Shown: positions 24,256 to 36,336 of the stretch, piece after piece | Layout: each line of letters opens with the position of its first letter | How positions within the stretch are numbered: position 1 is the first letter of the stretch | Assembly (NCBI RefSeq): GCF_963678975.1 | Contig: NC_089273.1 | Span: forward strand, 25,252,356 to 25,316,355 | Direction: 5' to 3' | Source of the DNA: Dysidea avara | Taxonomy: Eukaryota; Porifera; Demospongiae; Dictyoceratida; Dysideidae | Length of the DNA: 64,000 bases | Program-made: the position numbers and the translations under genes | Notes under the pieces: model-generated | What the model saw: the letters and a program-made list of their open reading frames with translations, nothing else | Databases searched by the model: none | Told to the model about the DNA's origin: nothing

Positions 24256-25396
24256 CTTCATTAATATGTTCATATACATGCATGCATGTAATTGATTTGT
24301 GGGTGTTGCATTTTTGTATAATCTAGTAACAATGGTAACTGTGTGCAGTTTAACCATCTCTGTAAAGCCATATAATTATGTAATCTGATCAGGCTATGTA
24401 AGCACACACATGCATATGTCATAATTACATCCAATTCAGTGTCATCAAACATGCTGACACGTTAGTAATACATATACAATATGCAGTGTATATAATACAA
24501 GCAAGATTATGAACATACATGTATAATACCCACAAAACATCAACTTGTGTTTTTGCACCTAAAATATATTGATCACTACAATGTACCTACATACAGGGAA
24601 GAGCATTGTTTAGATTGATATAAGATTATGTTATTTTAATCATAAAAATTTACTAATCTCACTTTGATAAGGTTATCCTTATAGTATTAGATTAATTACC
24701 AAGTGAACCAACTGTAAATTGGTGTTTGTATACCACACACTTGTTCGCCAATAAATTAAGCTAACTAAGGCGATTATAGCACACAACAATGAATATCAGA
24801 TGCTTTGGCTACACCCGTCTAAATGATGAGGAAGCAGTACAATGGTCAGGAGTGATTAGCGTCAATGATGACATCTCGCGCTAGTGCATAACGCGCTATC
24901 AATGAATAAACTAGCCAACAATGAATTAACTAACCATCTAGACAGTACTTGGTGGGTAAAAAATCGTTCCTTGTACACTATACACAGCACTCAGTGGTAG
25001 CCAATATTAGCCTTACGTTCTTGTTCCTTCCGTGTTACTTCAGTGCTGGTCACTGTAAAGTGCTAACAATAACAAATGGGCACCTTTGATCTGCGCATGA
25101 CCCATACCACAAATCAGTTAGAGCACACCCATGAAGTTTGTATCTGATTTGTAAGCATGACACCCGATGGCCGCAGACCTGAGGGTGGAGTTGTTTACAA
25201 ATCAGATACAAACCTCATGGGTGTGTTACAACTATTACTTGTATAATAATTATTTCATAGTTTCATCATGTATTCTTTGCTTATTTTAGTTGCATTTTGG
25301 AGGCAAAGTATATACGTATATACATATATGGCTATTCTATTATAGATTATCTGTGCTGAGTGCAATGCCAGCATAATTCTAGCATATTATTAATTA
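24256..25396. other. 3' flank of pseudogene C and unique spacer
   Basis: 24256-24690 is homologous to the 3' flank of gene D (60794-61250), including TTGATTTGTGGGTGTTGCAT. Beyond that the sequence is unique in the window, without a recognised gene, and holds the hairpin listed at 25125. Confidence 0.6.
25125..25225. repeat. Foldback repeat
   Basis: ACACCCATGAAGTTTGTATC..ATTTGTAA and TTACAAAT..GATACAAACCTCATGGGTGT form arms of about 32 bases around a GC-richer loop. Confidence 0.8.
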
Positions 25397-26290
25397 GGTG
25401 GATATTCCAAATTATGGAGGTTATAGTGCACCAAGGCATGCAGTTCCAAAATTTTGTTTTGATGATAATTTCAGATCAATAACAGATATCTTATTTCTGT
25501 TTTTTGCACATCATTATGTTCAAATATTGCAACTTATTTGTATAGCTGTTATTATGGTAACAACCACAAAAATGCCGCAATTTACATATCAGTGATTTTA
25601 GCTTTTTTGAAACTAGTCCTCCATACTTCTGAGTTTTGCTAAACAATTGCAGTTCATGAAAGCTCTCATTGAGCCAAAGAATTCCTGTTGAATAGATTTG
25701 GAAAATTTGCTTTTACAGGGACATTATACCCATTTTCCAATTTTCATAGGTTTTTGAAAAAAATGAAACTTGTTTCACATGCTTATAAATTTTTATGAAT
25801 ACTCATTGTTTTCTTGAAGAAGATTGGCTAGACTAAAACTTGTGTAGAACAAATTCTAAATTTTCTATTTAGTTTTTGTTTATAACTGTGTAAAGTCAAT
25901 TTATGGCTTTGGCAATGAAATTTATCAAATACCACTGTTTATAAACATGCATGCTGCAGCAATTCAGACAAGAATAAACAATATAAAGTAGTATGACATA
26001 GTATACTAATGAGTATGACATAGTATACTAATGAGTATGACATAGTATACCAATAAGTATGACATAGTATACTAATGAGTATGACATAGTATACTAATGA
26101 GTATGACATAGTATACCAATAAGTATGACATAGTATACTAATGAGTATGACATAACATAAAAGTATAAAAACACTGGTAGAACATACCTAACTAATTTTA
26201 TAAAAAATGAGTGGGCGAGCAGGTTGAATATTTTTGGAACTTCATGCCTTGGTGCACTACATATGGGGTTGGATATTGGAAAAAACAATC
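25397..26290. mobile_element. Inverted-repeat element with internal tandem array
   Basis: GTGCACCAAGGCATGCAGTT near 25428 reappears inverted as AACTTCATGCCTTGGTGCAC near 26240, with further matching flank (GGATATTCCAA and TTGGATATTGGAA). Between the arms lie AT-rich sequence and a 23-base tandem repeat. No protein domain was recognised. Confidence 0.55.
25990..26152. repeat. Tandem repeat, 22-23 bp unit
   Basis: About seven copies of AGTATGACATAGTATACTAATG (some with CCAATA). The unit contains the palindrome AGTATACT. Confidence 0.9.
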
Positions 26291-27096
26291 CAAATTACAC
26301 ATTGGAAGTTTCGAAATAAACGGTTTTAAAGAATTCAAGTCAGGATAACTTACCAAGAATGCATTTAAAATTTACAAAAAAGATGCATCAGTCTATTGCC
26401 TTTCAGACCACTTTCAGTACTTGTAGCTGCTTGTAGAGTTTCCAGCCAAATAAGATAGAAAATCTGAGCAATTGGATGAGCGAAGTAGTATCACAAGTGC
26501 TCACAAAGGGATGGAGGGAGGGAGGGTGGGCAAGAGACAGACATCAAAATGGAGGCAGACCATGATTGGAGTCCAGACACAAGATTACAGGGCTGTTCTT
26601 AGTGGCTGATATGTAGCAAAATCAACAGAAAAATGTCTGGTCAACATTATCAGGCCATCCACCAGTAAACCCACTGATTCTTGCCAAGCCAGACGCTTCA
26701 AAAGACCAGAAACCACCAATCAAGCTCTCCACACCTTCCAGAAAAGACGTCTGTTAAAACCAACCTCAAGTAGTTTGAGTAGTACTGAGGGTCAAAACTA
26801 GTAATATGATAGTGTAGCTATCCACTGGTGGTGTCAGTTTGATTTTGTCTAATGTGCGATTTGGATCGGTTTAGTAAAATCTGGTCACATATAAATCCTA
26901 ACAAAGCAGTCAGTGGAGGAAACTGCAATAGAGCACTCAAATGCATTGTACATAGCTCTTTAGATCAATACTCTATAATAGAAAAGTCACTTTGTAGTGA
27001 AATACTCTTGGAGCATTCACTGATTAAAATAATGCAAGCATAATGGGAGCACTGAGGACACAATTGGCGTGAAGCATTCTGGGAAATTTTAGCATA
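26291..27096. other. Spacer, no gene recognised
   Basis: AT-rich with a G-rich stretch at about 26510-26535. No domain or splice pattern seen. Confidence 0.4.
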
Positions 27097-27315
27097 CAGT
27101 TGTTCCTCCATTATCCAAACTCATTGGGCCCTAGGTGTGTTTGGATAATGGAAAAGCTTGGATAAATGAAGCCCATACAGTTATGTACAGAGCTCAGTTA
27201 AAATACTCTAATAGAACATACACTTTGGGCAAAATACTCTAATGGAACAGTCACTTTCACAGTTCTGACAACAGAACATTCAGATAATTAGGGATCGGAT
27301 ATGGAGGAACCACTG
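27097..27315. mobile_element. pogo/Tigger-like MITE
   Basis: Ends CAGTTGTTCCTCCATTATCC and GGATATGGAGGAACCACTG are inverted, and TA precedes the left end. CAGT(G/T)GTTCC termini with a TA site recall pogo-type elements. Inside are two ACTCTAATAGAACA-like motifs related to the CTCTATTAGAG motif of other MITEs here. Confidence 0.6.
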
Positions 27316-27337
27316 TCTAGCAATATTTATTATATAG

Positions 27338-27452
27338 TTATACAACGGGCATGGCTGCTCTGCCTGATATAAACGCACGAGCCTGAGGGCCTTTATTAGG
27401 CCCAAAGGCAAGTGCATTTATACAGGCAGAGCACTAATGCACGTTGTATAAC
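27338..27452. repeat. Foldback element (GTTATACAACGGGCATG)
   Basis: GTTATACAACGGGCAT..CTCTGCCTG and CAGGCAGAGCACTAATGC..GTTGTATAAC fold back on each other. Related foldbacks with TTATACCA/GGGCA arms lie at about 12297-12350, 13510-13610 and 34746-34884. Confidence 0.7.
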
Positions 27453-27620
27453 TGTTATATACAACTCCGGCACTCACCTAGTAGATGGGGAGAGTCTCAC
27501 TAGACAGCTGCACCTCTTATAAAGGCCAGGTTTCTAACATCGATTGTGGGTGACAAAGCCGAATGGCGTAGTGAATTCCCTCCACACTGGCTAAACTCGA
27601 ATCTGGCGGCATGACAAAAA

Positions 27621-30112
27621 ATGGTTGCCACAACCGAACGAAATGGTGAGTATTATTTAGACTATAGTAGTTTATTGAGTCATTGTCGAAGTGGACTACG
27701 GTTTAATCTGGGTTCAGGTGGCACCAGGCTAGTAAGGTGTGCACATGTAGACTAGAGTTGTGGCTACTGTCTTGGCTTTTTCAATTGCCATTGGCTGCTT
27801 GGTAAACATTATACGCATGGTGACCGGTTATGGCCCACAATCAACTTTTATATGTCAGGCTATAAAAGAATTCGAGTGATCTGTGAGGTGCCTTTCCTCG
27901 TAGCGGTCTCGGCTACCAGCACTTGTGCAATGCTGCACAAAACTGCAGCCAGTGCATGTATCTGTATATTGCGGTGTAGACTACTATAACTTATAATACA
28001 CTCAGTTTTGGCCTGCAAAATCGCAACCATTGCATCATAAGGTACATTCACTGCAGTCTCAACAGTGCCATATGCAAATTATGGCACTGGCGGTACCTTT
28101 GAACTGCCCACGCAGAGTGGTACGTACATTATTCAATAAATATACAGATGTATATAGTAATTGTTATGTATACTTTTGTACACCTGTGCATGTTTAATGT
28201 GGAATCATTATGAAGCCAATTTAATGCATAACTTATGTTATATACATACACAGCTTATTTTATATTACAGGAATAAGATGCCCACCACCTCCACCATTGC
28301 CTACAAACTATGTCCCTCGTCATAAAATACTAAGTGAAATGGTCACTAAATTATGTCAGTCCACCAATGACCCTAATAGTTATGGGACAAATTTAATGGT
28401 TACTGGAGTATAGGTGGATTTGGCAAGACTTCTGTTGTCACTGCTTTATGTCATCACCCTGTGATAAAGGAACAATTCAAAGATGATGTTGTTTTATAGA
28501 GCTTGGACCACAAGCTACTGATCCAAGCATGAAACTAAGCTAATTATATCACTTGCTAACTAGTTAATACTTGAAACAAGGTGACATCAATCAAACTGAA
28601 CAAGAAATAAATCAATTTACAAGTCTTTTTATTGTCGTAATCTTCTTGTCATTATTGATGATGTGTGGCATGTTGAAGATGTAGAGCCAATAGTGAAGGC
28701 ATTTAGCAACTGTAAAATAGTCCTCACTACCAGGATGAATGATATTGATCAATACATACCTACCAAACAGGTAGATAGTGTAGGTCCAGTGGAGCAAAGT
28801 GAAGCTATCTCTCTACTGACCTGTGGAGTGATTGAAATCAGTCAACTGTCACAAGAGGATAGGAACTTACTTGATGAACTAGCTCAAGATGTCCACCTGT
28901 GGCCACTGCTTCTGTCACTCATCAGAGGACAATTGTCTCATTACATAAAACATCATTTGCCTCAAAATAAAACCATCCAAAATGTGCAAGCAAAATTACA
29001 TGATACTGGTTTAACAGCTTTTGACAAGAATAATATTGGCAGAAGTCGCAAATATGCTGTTAGAGTTTGCATAAATGTGACATTGGAATTATTGTCAAAA
29101 GTATTATCAGACAAATTAATATCATTAAGTTTGTGGACTAAAATAGGAACTTCACTACAAACAGCAGTACTACACAGTCTGTGGAGCACTACTGAACACA
29201 GAGCAAGAGAAATTGCTGATGAGTTATGGTCCTATGGTGTAGTTCAATTTACTGACATTACAATACCTCCAGTTAATACCATCCAAAATTGTGTAGAAGT
29301 TCGTTCTACCATCAGTCAATTTATTCTTGAGAACATGGATAGTACCGAACTGTATAGGCTAGCACCACAACCAGGTGAAGCTGAAGCAGTGCATGAAGCA
29401 CTATGCCATTGTTTTAATACAGTAGGTGGAGCACAGGCAATTATGACTCCTAAACAACAACTACAACACATAATGACAGATTTGGAATGTTATAAACTAC
29501 CAATTTGTTTGTGGAATATAAGTATGATCACATTACAGGATCCTCATCATATTATATGTTTCTTGGAATGTTTTCGTACTTTGGTTACGAGAACATGTCT
29601 TACAAAATTTTTGCCAACACTAGAAGCACAAATTAACTCATTGATTGATAACTGTCAGAAAGTGTTAAAGGGTGTTCACAAATTGAGCAGAACATTGACT
29701 CAAAATGTGCAACGATCTCCTAAGTGAAGGGAAATACCAGTGCATATTGCAAACCATTCAACAGTATGTTAAAACATATCCTACTTATTCCATAGCATCA
29801 CAAGCAGTTACCATGATAGAGTCCATATTGTGAAGGAGACCTACTGTACTAGGTTATGTTATGTCAGCATGTGAACAAATACAGAGAGTGTTGCCTGACT
29901 GTCATTGCTTCACCAAAACAGTATTACCAATGGCTACGTTACTCACAAATGAGCTATATCGTATTAATAGTTCGCTACTGGCAGGATTATGTGATATTGA
30001 AATAACTTGCAACCATTACATGTCTGACAAGGTTTTTGAAGACTATTCTTTAATTAACGCTAAAGGATGACATTTTGAAACTGCAAGTAATATTAATTTT
30101 GATCAGTTCAAG
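27621..30112 (+). pseudogene. NB-ARC (NLR/APAF1-like) ATPase gene, broken
   Basis: A likely gene model has a short first exon 27621-27645 (MVATTERN), a 63-base exon 28057-28119 (...GGTFELPTQS) and a long exon from 28271 starting GIRCPPPPPLPTNYVPR, all joined in phase 1. The long exon carries an NB-ARC ATPase: P-loop GGFGKTS at about 28420, ELGPQATDP near 28500, Walker B LLVIIDDVW at about 28640, sensor KIVLTTRM at about 28712, and LWPLL near 28900. Damage includes a 2-base excess before the P-loop (about 28411), a lost base near 28494, stops at about 28540 and 28564, a shift near 28627 and another near 29725. The longest intact stretch, 28663-29727, starts inside the domain, so its first ATG is not a real start. 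The tail to 30112 has helical, TPR-like character. Family members are cytosolic oligomerising switches in immunity or cell death. Confidence 0.8.
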
Positions 30113-31440
30113 TAAATAATCTTCTAGCACTAGCTACGTACCTTAGCACTGACAACATCATCAAACACTCTGTGTATGTATGTATTTTCTGATCATGCAT
30201 ATATGGGTTGTATCATTTTTCCTGTTAGTAATAACATTTAAAGGTATAGTATTGCTGAATATTTGATAATTTTTGAAATGTGTTTAAAGTGAACCAAATT
30301 AAAGATCCCTAAATATTCACCATCTTCAACAGTTAAATCTTATACCCAAATGTTTTACAATTCTTATTGTACTGTGAAAACTGGTACATGAGTACAGTAG
30401 GTACATGTACATACCTCTCTAGAGCAATAAAGTTTAACAAACAGCTAAATTCTCTAACAAAGTGATTGTCAAGACATTAAACTCCTTTACAAATTTTTAC
30501 TTGCTAATGATAGAAACATTTGGGGTATGTGATTTATTGAATAACTTGTTAAGCAGCTTAGTAAATTCCCAGGCAATATGAAATCTTGCATTATTTTGCT
30601 ACTTAAGTTTTTTTTCTGTTTTGCTGTCTGTATATGGCTGTCACAACATGGCAGTTATATTAGTTGTCTGTATTGGTAACTATATGGACAGTTGAATTTT
30701 TAATTGAAAACAATAACCATGGGTTATAGAGATAACTGAATAAAACACAACTCATCACTGTGTGAACATTAAATAAAATTTTCAGTGATTGAAGACTGTT
30801 GATTTACCTTTCAAGTGAGCCATAAATTATGGGATATCCACTTAATTTAGCTTTAAAATGGTTCCATCAATTCTTAATATTTCAAAGAAGTGCTGCTTTT
30901 AATTTCTTGGTAAATAATAATAGGGTCATGGTCTATTGTTGATAAAATTTTGTGGTGGGGCCACAATGGGTTCAAGAGATATAATTAAATGTGTTATGTT
31001 ATGTAGTGGAATTCTGTGTCTATTATTGTTGTATGTCAGTGTAAACCCCTAATAACCACTCCTAATAAGGCCATGTTAACTTTCCAACCTGTATTAGTAA
31101 CCACCTGTATTTAAAGACCACTTTTGTTTTCCTGTTTATTTATGTTTTTAATCTGATTTACTGTGGTAAGGGTGATGAGCACAGTACTAGGTACTCCAAA
31201 CACACCAAGTTTCATCAAAATCCGAGAGGTACCCTTGGTGATTTGACATGGAATGACCCTTATGGCTTTAAGTGCTACAAAGTGTTATTGGTATAGCTAG
31301 ACCTTACCTAACCTAAAAATCACGTGAATTACATGTCCGTCACTTTTGTAGGGCAAAAACGTAAAGATTGACATGAGTGAATCACCTGAACTTACATGGG
31401 AAGACTTAAATCCAACACTTTAGAAGTCTCCAGGGGACCA
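30113..31440. other. Spacer, no gene recognised
   Basis: AT-rich. The part from about 31190 may be 5' remnant of the retrotransposon that follows, but no reverse transcriptase motif could be read. Confidence 0.4.
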
Positions 31441-31469
31441 GGGCAGCAATGATTTCTTTGTAGGGTCAT

Positions 31470-32225
31470 GTGATCTTACGTGACACGACTGATCCAGCTT
31501 CGTTTATGTGCAGTAGATTGCAAGTGAGTTATCAGTTACATGCAGTAGATTGTGCTGTTAACCTGCGTCGCTGGCACATACAGTGTGGTGCCAAGTGTAC
31601 CCTTTGTGACTCTAACCGGCCAACTACCGCTCATATTTTAGGTGGTTGCCCAGTAGCACTATCCCAACAAAGGTACACCTATAGACATAATCAAGTACTG
31701 TTCACTTTAATTTCTCAGTTAATTACTCTCTTTTCTGATTGCCAAATGGTCAGTGTCTATGCGGACCTGCAGGGACATCGTTTTAATGACTCTCCTCCTG
31801 AAACCATCCCCTCCAATGTCTTAGTCACTCCTTACAGACCCGATGTTGTCATCTATAACAGACACTCTGCATCGATGGGCATTATAGAGCTTACATGTCC
31901 ATTGGACTCAATACATCATTTGGAGTCTGCACACAACCGCAAAGTTTATAAACCTGAGTATGTACAGCTTTTGGCTGAATTGGATCGTTTGAAGATTCCT
32001 CACTGCTACACAACTGTGGAAGTCAGTGTTTTGGGCCATTTTCAACCTAGTTCTATTGCTGTAATTAAGGATGTGATAAATTTTGCCCGGCAAGTATCCC
32101 TATTTTCCAAAGGAAGTGCTAGAAATCTTTTGTTCAAGATGGCCAGTGCCTCAATTTCTGCTTCACAGAGAATATTTTATGGTAGGAACTCTAAAGAATG
32201 GACAATCAACCCGGACTGTTTTTAA
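31470..32225 (+). pseudogene. 3' end of an R2-like non-LTR retrotransposon (zinc finger and restriction-like endonuclease)
   Basis: An open frame of 251 codons. Near its start is a CCHC knuckle (CTLCDSNRPTTAHILGGC), followed by RHNQVLF, as in the region after the reverse transcriptase of R2-clade elements. Next comes a PD-(D/E)xK nuclease core: RPDVVIYN, IIELTCPLD and KVYKPEY about 20 residues on. In such elements this endonuclease nicks the target for reverse transcription. The reverse transcriptase domain is missing upstream, so the copy is 5' truncated, as usual for LINE insertions. The first codons may not be native. The C-terminus ends in a natural stop, and an A/T-rich tail (T-run at 32270) follows. 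Confidence 0.75.
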
Positions 32226-32839
32226 TCTGTATATAATTTAAGCAGTAACTTTAGTTTTGTACCTAAATTTTTTTTTTTTTTCCTTGCCATGCCCACTGCT
32301 GTCCACTGTTGGTCAGACATGTGGTCGCATGTTGTCCGAGGACACATAATTATATATAATTTATTTGTAATCATGCATGTTTTCTCATCAATTATTAATG
32401 ATGGTTCTCTCTAAGTCAGTTGTTACTACTATATACTCTACCCCATTACCACTTTGCTGGGTGTGCTTTCTGTGGCCGTAGTCGTGGATCCACCGGTGGT
32501 AACTAGCTAGCAAGGTGGACGTTCGTTGAGATTCCATTTTCAGATATTCAAGCTTCCTAACCAAGATTTCCAGATTATACGTGATCATTATTAAATTTTG
32601 TCTTGGATTCCAGTTCAGTGGTGTCAGGCCACTCGCGGCCACCAACAGTCTGGCCATCTTTGCCAGGCCGCCAGCTCTTGTAGACTCTACCAGGCAGCAT
32701 TAGATAGTTTGGGGACGATAACAGGTGCTCTCAGTGGATAAACAGCCTCCTTTGGCCTCAAACTGAGCCTGGCAGCTTCACGTGACCATTTCTTGCTCCC
32801 ACTGCGTTAACTTAATATGTGTGGATGGTATTATTGTAT
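32226..32839. other. Spacer after the retrotransposon
   Basis: Probably retrotransposon 3' untranslated sequence up to about 32400, then unique sequence. The minus frame 32388-32657 shows no known domain. Confidence 0.4.
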
Positions 32840-33168
32840 CAGCGGCGGAGGAAGTAGTTGATATGAGGGGGGGCTGGGCTGACCCAAACTTATTTCTATA
32901 GTTTGGTAAGGTGAGACCAAAAAAAAAAAGGTCACAACCAACTGACAAGAGCTTTCCACCTCACCAGCTACTATTTCTAGCTGATAAACTACATAAAAAT
33001 CCTTACATAGCTCGCTACACACTTACTACTTTATTAGAGTGACTGCTCTATTAGAGTATCTCGATCTTTATCACGGTTTTCAGCCCCATTCCAAGAAAGA
33101 TAATTTCGGTGTGATATCATTCTGAGGGGGGGCTTCAGCCCCCTAGCCCCCCCTTTCCGCCGCCTATG
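32840..33168. mobile_element. hAT-like MITE, GCGGCGGA family
   Basis: Ends CAGCGGCGGAGGAAG and TTTCCGCCGCCTATG are imperfect inverted repeats, flanked by TATTGTAT and CATTGTAT, an 8-base duplication with one change. Inside are the poly-A foldback (GGTGAGACC, A11, GGTCACAACC) and GACTGCTCTATTAGAGTATC, the same modules as in the CAGGGCCGCCC family. Confidence 0.75.
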
Positions 33169-34738
33169 CATTGTATAGCTAGCTACTCTGCTTATACTGA
33201 ATACAATTATGCCTAGCTATATGAATAGCTAGATCCAGTCGTGGCAAAAGTTTGGTAACTATAGGATCTACCTTTAGCCATAGCGTTATTTATTTCTTTA
33301 TTGTAAATTAATATTTTACTTTTTATTTACTTACTGGACAGACATACGGTGTCTGATGTGTCCAGAGTACCAACCCAAAAGAATACAATCAATGTATCAT
33401 CAACAGAGTTATTAAGTACACGTATTAATAAAGCCACTTTATGATTTTCCATGTTGTGGTCATGTGTGCCCGAGGACACACCACAATTAAACAATTTTAG
33501 TTTCTGTATGTTTTAATCATCAATAATGGTTCTGTGTGTGTGTGTGAAAAAAGTACCTTTACAAAATTGGGGCCTCAATTCTAATTACAAAACTGATTAT
33601 GGTTATGCCTCTAGAAGACATTAATTTTGCTACAACCGCACATTTATAGCTACAACATGGTGTGACTGTTAACATAGGACTTAATAAGTATATAGCTACT
33701 GTACATATGTTAAATGAGAAGATTGTAAAGCCATAGCTAGCCAACAACAAGTGGGTATTTTTGAAATAGCCTTATTGTGTAAGACATCTACACATCATGG
33801 ATTCTGTTTAGAGTGATCAAGTTTCTATGCATGCCTAATGTACACTGTGTTGTACCATGATGTAAAAGTCTTATGTATACACATACATGGCTATAGGGTT
33901 CATGGTGTAGTATACATGTTCATACTGAAGCATTATGTACAATGATGAATCCACATACATGCAAATACAGTCAGTATGTTTAGCTACTGTATATAGTAGT
34001 ACAGTGATTTACTGTACTGTGTATGTATATCTGCTATGTACTATGCTATGCATATAACAAATATTAATATTATTCTTTCGATTGATTCATAATAAACTTG
34101 TATTAACCAATGCACAGTAGGCACCTAGGTATATATTTGTTCATGTGGAATCTATAATAATCATGTAGTTACGTACGTTAACATTGCATATTTAATTAAG
34201 TAGTACCGTAATAATTAAGTTTGATAGTCAAGGAATCGTGCAATGTAGAAAACAATTTGTTACAATGTCAATATTTCTAATCTAAAGGTTTAAGACCACA
34301 GACAAGTAACTTTATATAGTTAGTTTAATGTATCATCTGTGTATATACATGAACTTACTCTTACATTTCCAGTTTCAACATTTACCATATTATGGTAATA
34401 GGTGCTTATTACCTTACAAGTAAAGAATGTACCATCACTGGCTGCCTTAATTAAACACCCAACGTATTGCTCCACTTACAATGTGGCATAATAAAGGCTT
34501 GAATAAAAGCAGATTGATGCCATTATTATTAGTTATTATAGCATGCCACATGGACAATTATTCACTAGTATTTATTTAACAGAGTAACTGAATTTTTATG
34601 ATGTACACAGTCCTTTTGAAAATACTTTGGGAATGCCACAAAGATTACATTTCCTTACTAAAAGCTGGACATACTAATAATAAAAGTGTTAATTCATTAC
34701 AAGGTCGCTACACTGTATAATAAACATTCAATCACATT

Positions 34739-35188
34739 AAATAATAGTTATACGGGCACAATGTGGAGTCTATGAAATTTATAAACCCGAAGGCCCGGGC
34801 TGTAGCGCACGAGCGAAGCGAGGGCGCTACTAAGGGCCTGAGGGTTTATAAATTTCATAGACTCCACATTGTGCCCGTATAACTGCTTTAGACTCTATTT
34901 CACATTACACTCAGATTACTTACCTCATCCACGGCTGTTTCTGCTGTAGGCTTGGCATAAGCGGCTGGTTTTCTTACGATAATACTAGCGCCATGGCAAC
35001 TATACGTCCTCACGTGACAAAATAATTGCGCTCGTTAAATCACTACACGTGAACAACGCATAGCGATTGGACAAACCGAATTTTGAGCATATGTTATATT
35101 GTGCGTGAAGGCGTGGAGTATATTAGAAAACAAGGTGGAGTATATGAGATTTATTAACCACCCAAAACAGCGTAAATAGAGTCTAAGA
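34739..35188. mobile_element. Insertion with 50-bp perfect-looking foldback, copy 2 only
   Basis: Copy 1 reads CACATTAAGAATG at 3276-3288; here about 450 extra bases separate CACATTAA from GAATG. Arms 34746-34800 and 34834-34884 (GTTATACGGGCACAATGTGG and inverse) form a long hairpin whose loop holds GTAGCGC..GCGCTAC. A second inverted pair, TTAGACTCTATTT (about 34888) and AAATAGAGTCTAA (about 35175), bounds the rest. Confidence 0.8.
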
Positions 35189-35194
35189 ATGTAT

Positions 35195-35268
35195 GTCTGT
35201 CTTGTAACACAAGTGTAAATGTCTTGTAACACAAGTGTAAATGTCTTGTAACACAAGTGTAAATCAAC
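35195..35268. repeat. 22-bp triplication, copy 2 only
   Basis: TGTCTTGTAACACAAGTGTAAA occurs three times in a row; copy 1 has a single TGTCTTGTAACAACTTCC at the same place (about 3294). Confidence 0.9.
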
Positions 35269-35506
35269 AACTTCCATAGTATTTGTAGCAGCCACATTAT
35301 CTGGAAACTATCTAGTTATTTGACTCAGTTTCACAACTACATGAATTCTACTCAGACTCAGATGGCATCAACAATGTTTGCTACTTACATGATTTTCGTT
35401 TTATTAAATATACACATCTATTGTATTATAGGCTGAGATGATTGCATTATGTGTACATAATTATGAGGTAATATACATCCATTTTGCTTTTATTCAATCT
35501 CTCTCA

Positions 35507-35600
35507 GTGTGCGTCTGTGTGTTTGTGTGTGTGTCTGTGTGTGTGTGTGTGTCTGTGTCTGTGTCTGTGTGTGTGTCTGTGTGCCTGTGCCTGTGTGTGT
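35507..35600. repeat. (TG)n/(TCTG)n microsatellite
   Basis: Counterpart of 3541-3600, with a different number of TG and TCTGTG units. It gives a low-complexity open frame that is not a gene. Confidence 0.9.
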
Positions 35601-36243
35601 ACCTCCATAATGGTGACATGTACAGTTAATTAAAATAATAAATTCTGAATTTTATTTTGCTGACATACAAATAAAAGTTTGTCTGTTAGCAAGCTATCAA
35701 TGTCATGTAGGTGTACACACTTTAGTGCACACATGTACAAATAAGCATGCCGTTGTAACTAATCAAATAGTCTAGGTTAACACAGTGTAAGGGAAATGTG
35801 TATAATTATTACACATGCAGTGTGGGTTATGTAATATCAGATAACAAGAATTTACACTAACTAATTGTGCAGCACCAAGTCAGCAATAAACAGTTATAAA
35901 ATACATCACTTGCTACTGGAGCAGGACTATGTATAGTGGAGCTTATTAGTAGTAGAGCTTCATGAATTTCTACTAGTGTGTTTTGTTGTCATTGTCTCAA
36001 TTACACGCTCTGTAGTGACTGCACTGAATTTGTATGTAATCTGCATACCAGATATACACACTGCCATCATATAGCTGGTTACTTTCTCAGTGAAATAGAG
36101 TCTAAAGCCCAGTCAATCGCAGCTTAAGTCCCAGTTACTGGAGCACAATCCATCAACCTAAAGTACAGATAGCCTTGGTGATACACTGCATGCATGGTAT
36201 TCATGAAACACTTATGTACTCTTTATGTAGTTAATGAACCAAT

Positions 36244-36245
<2 letters not shown>

Positions 36246-36328
<83 letters not shown>

Positions 36329-36336
36329 CACACACT
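36246..36336. repeat. (CA)n microsatellite
   Basis: Counterpart of 4502-4556, longer and with CATA and CGCA interruptions. The minus-strand frame of valine-cysteine repeats is spurious. Confidence 0.95.

Larger units (their letters stand above)
2186..24700. repeat. Segmental duplication, copy 1
   Basis: From about 2186 (GATTATGATATGCCTCTAG) this block runs collinear with about 33570-56340. Both contain the MTMR14 relic, genes A/A' and B/B', pseudogenes C/C' and a shared hAT-like MITE (14530 and 46700). Stretches such as 10860-14500 against 43020-46560 differ by only scattered bases, while the outer parts (2200-3000, 20600-23300) look visibly more diverged. The right end is less certain: 24256-24690 matches the 3' flank of gene D (60794-61250) rather than copy 2, which has lost that segment. 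Confidence 0.9.

Noticed and set aside
28663-29727. 354-codon frame as a complete protein
   Set aside because: It begins in the middle of Walker B of an NB-ARC domain whose earlier part is readable upstream with frameshifts.
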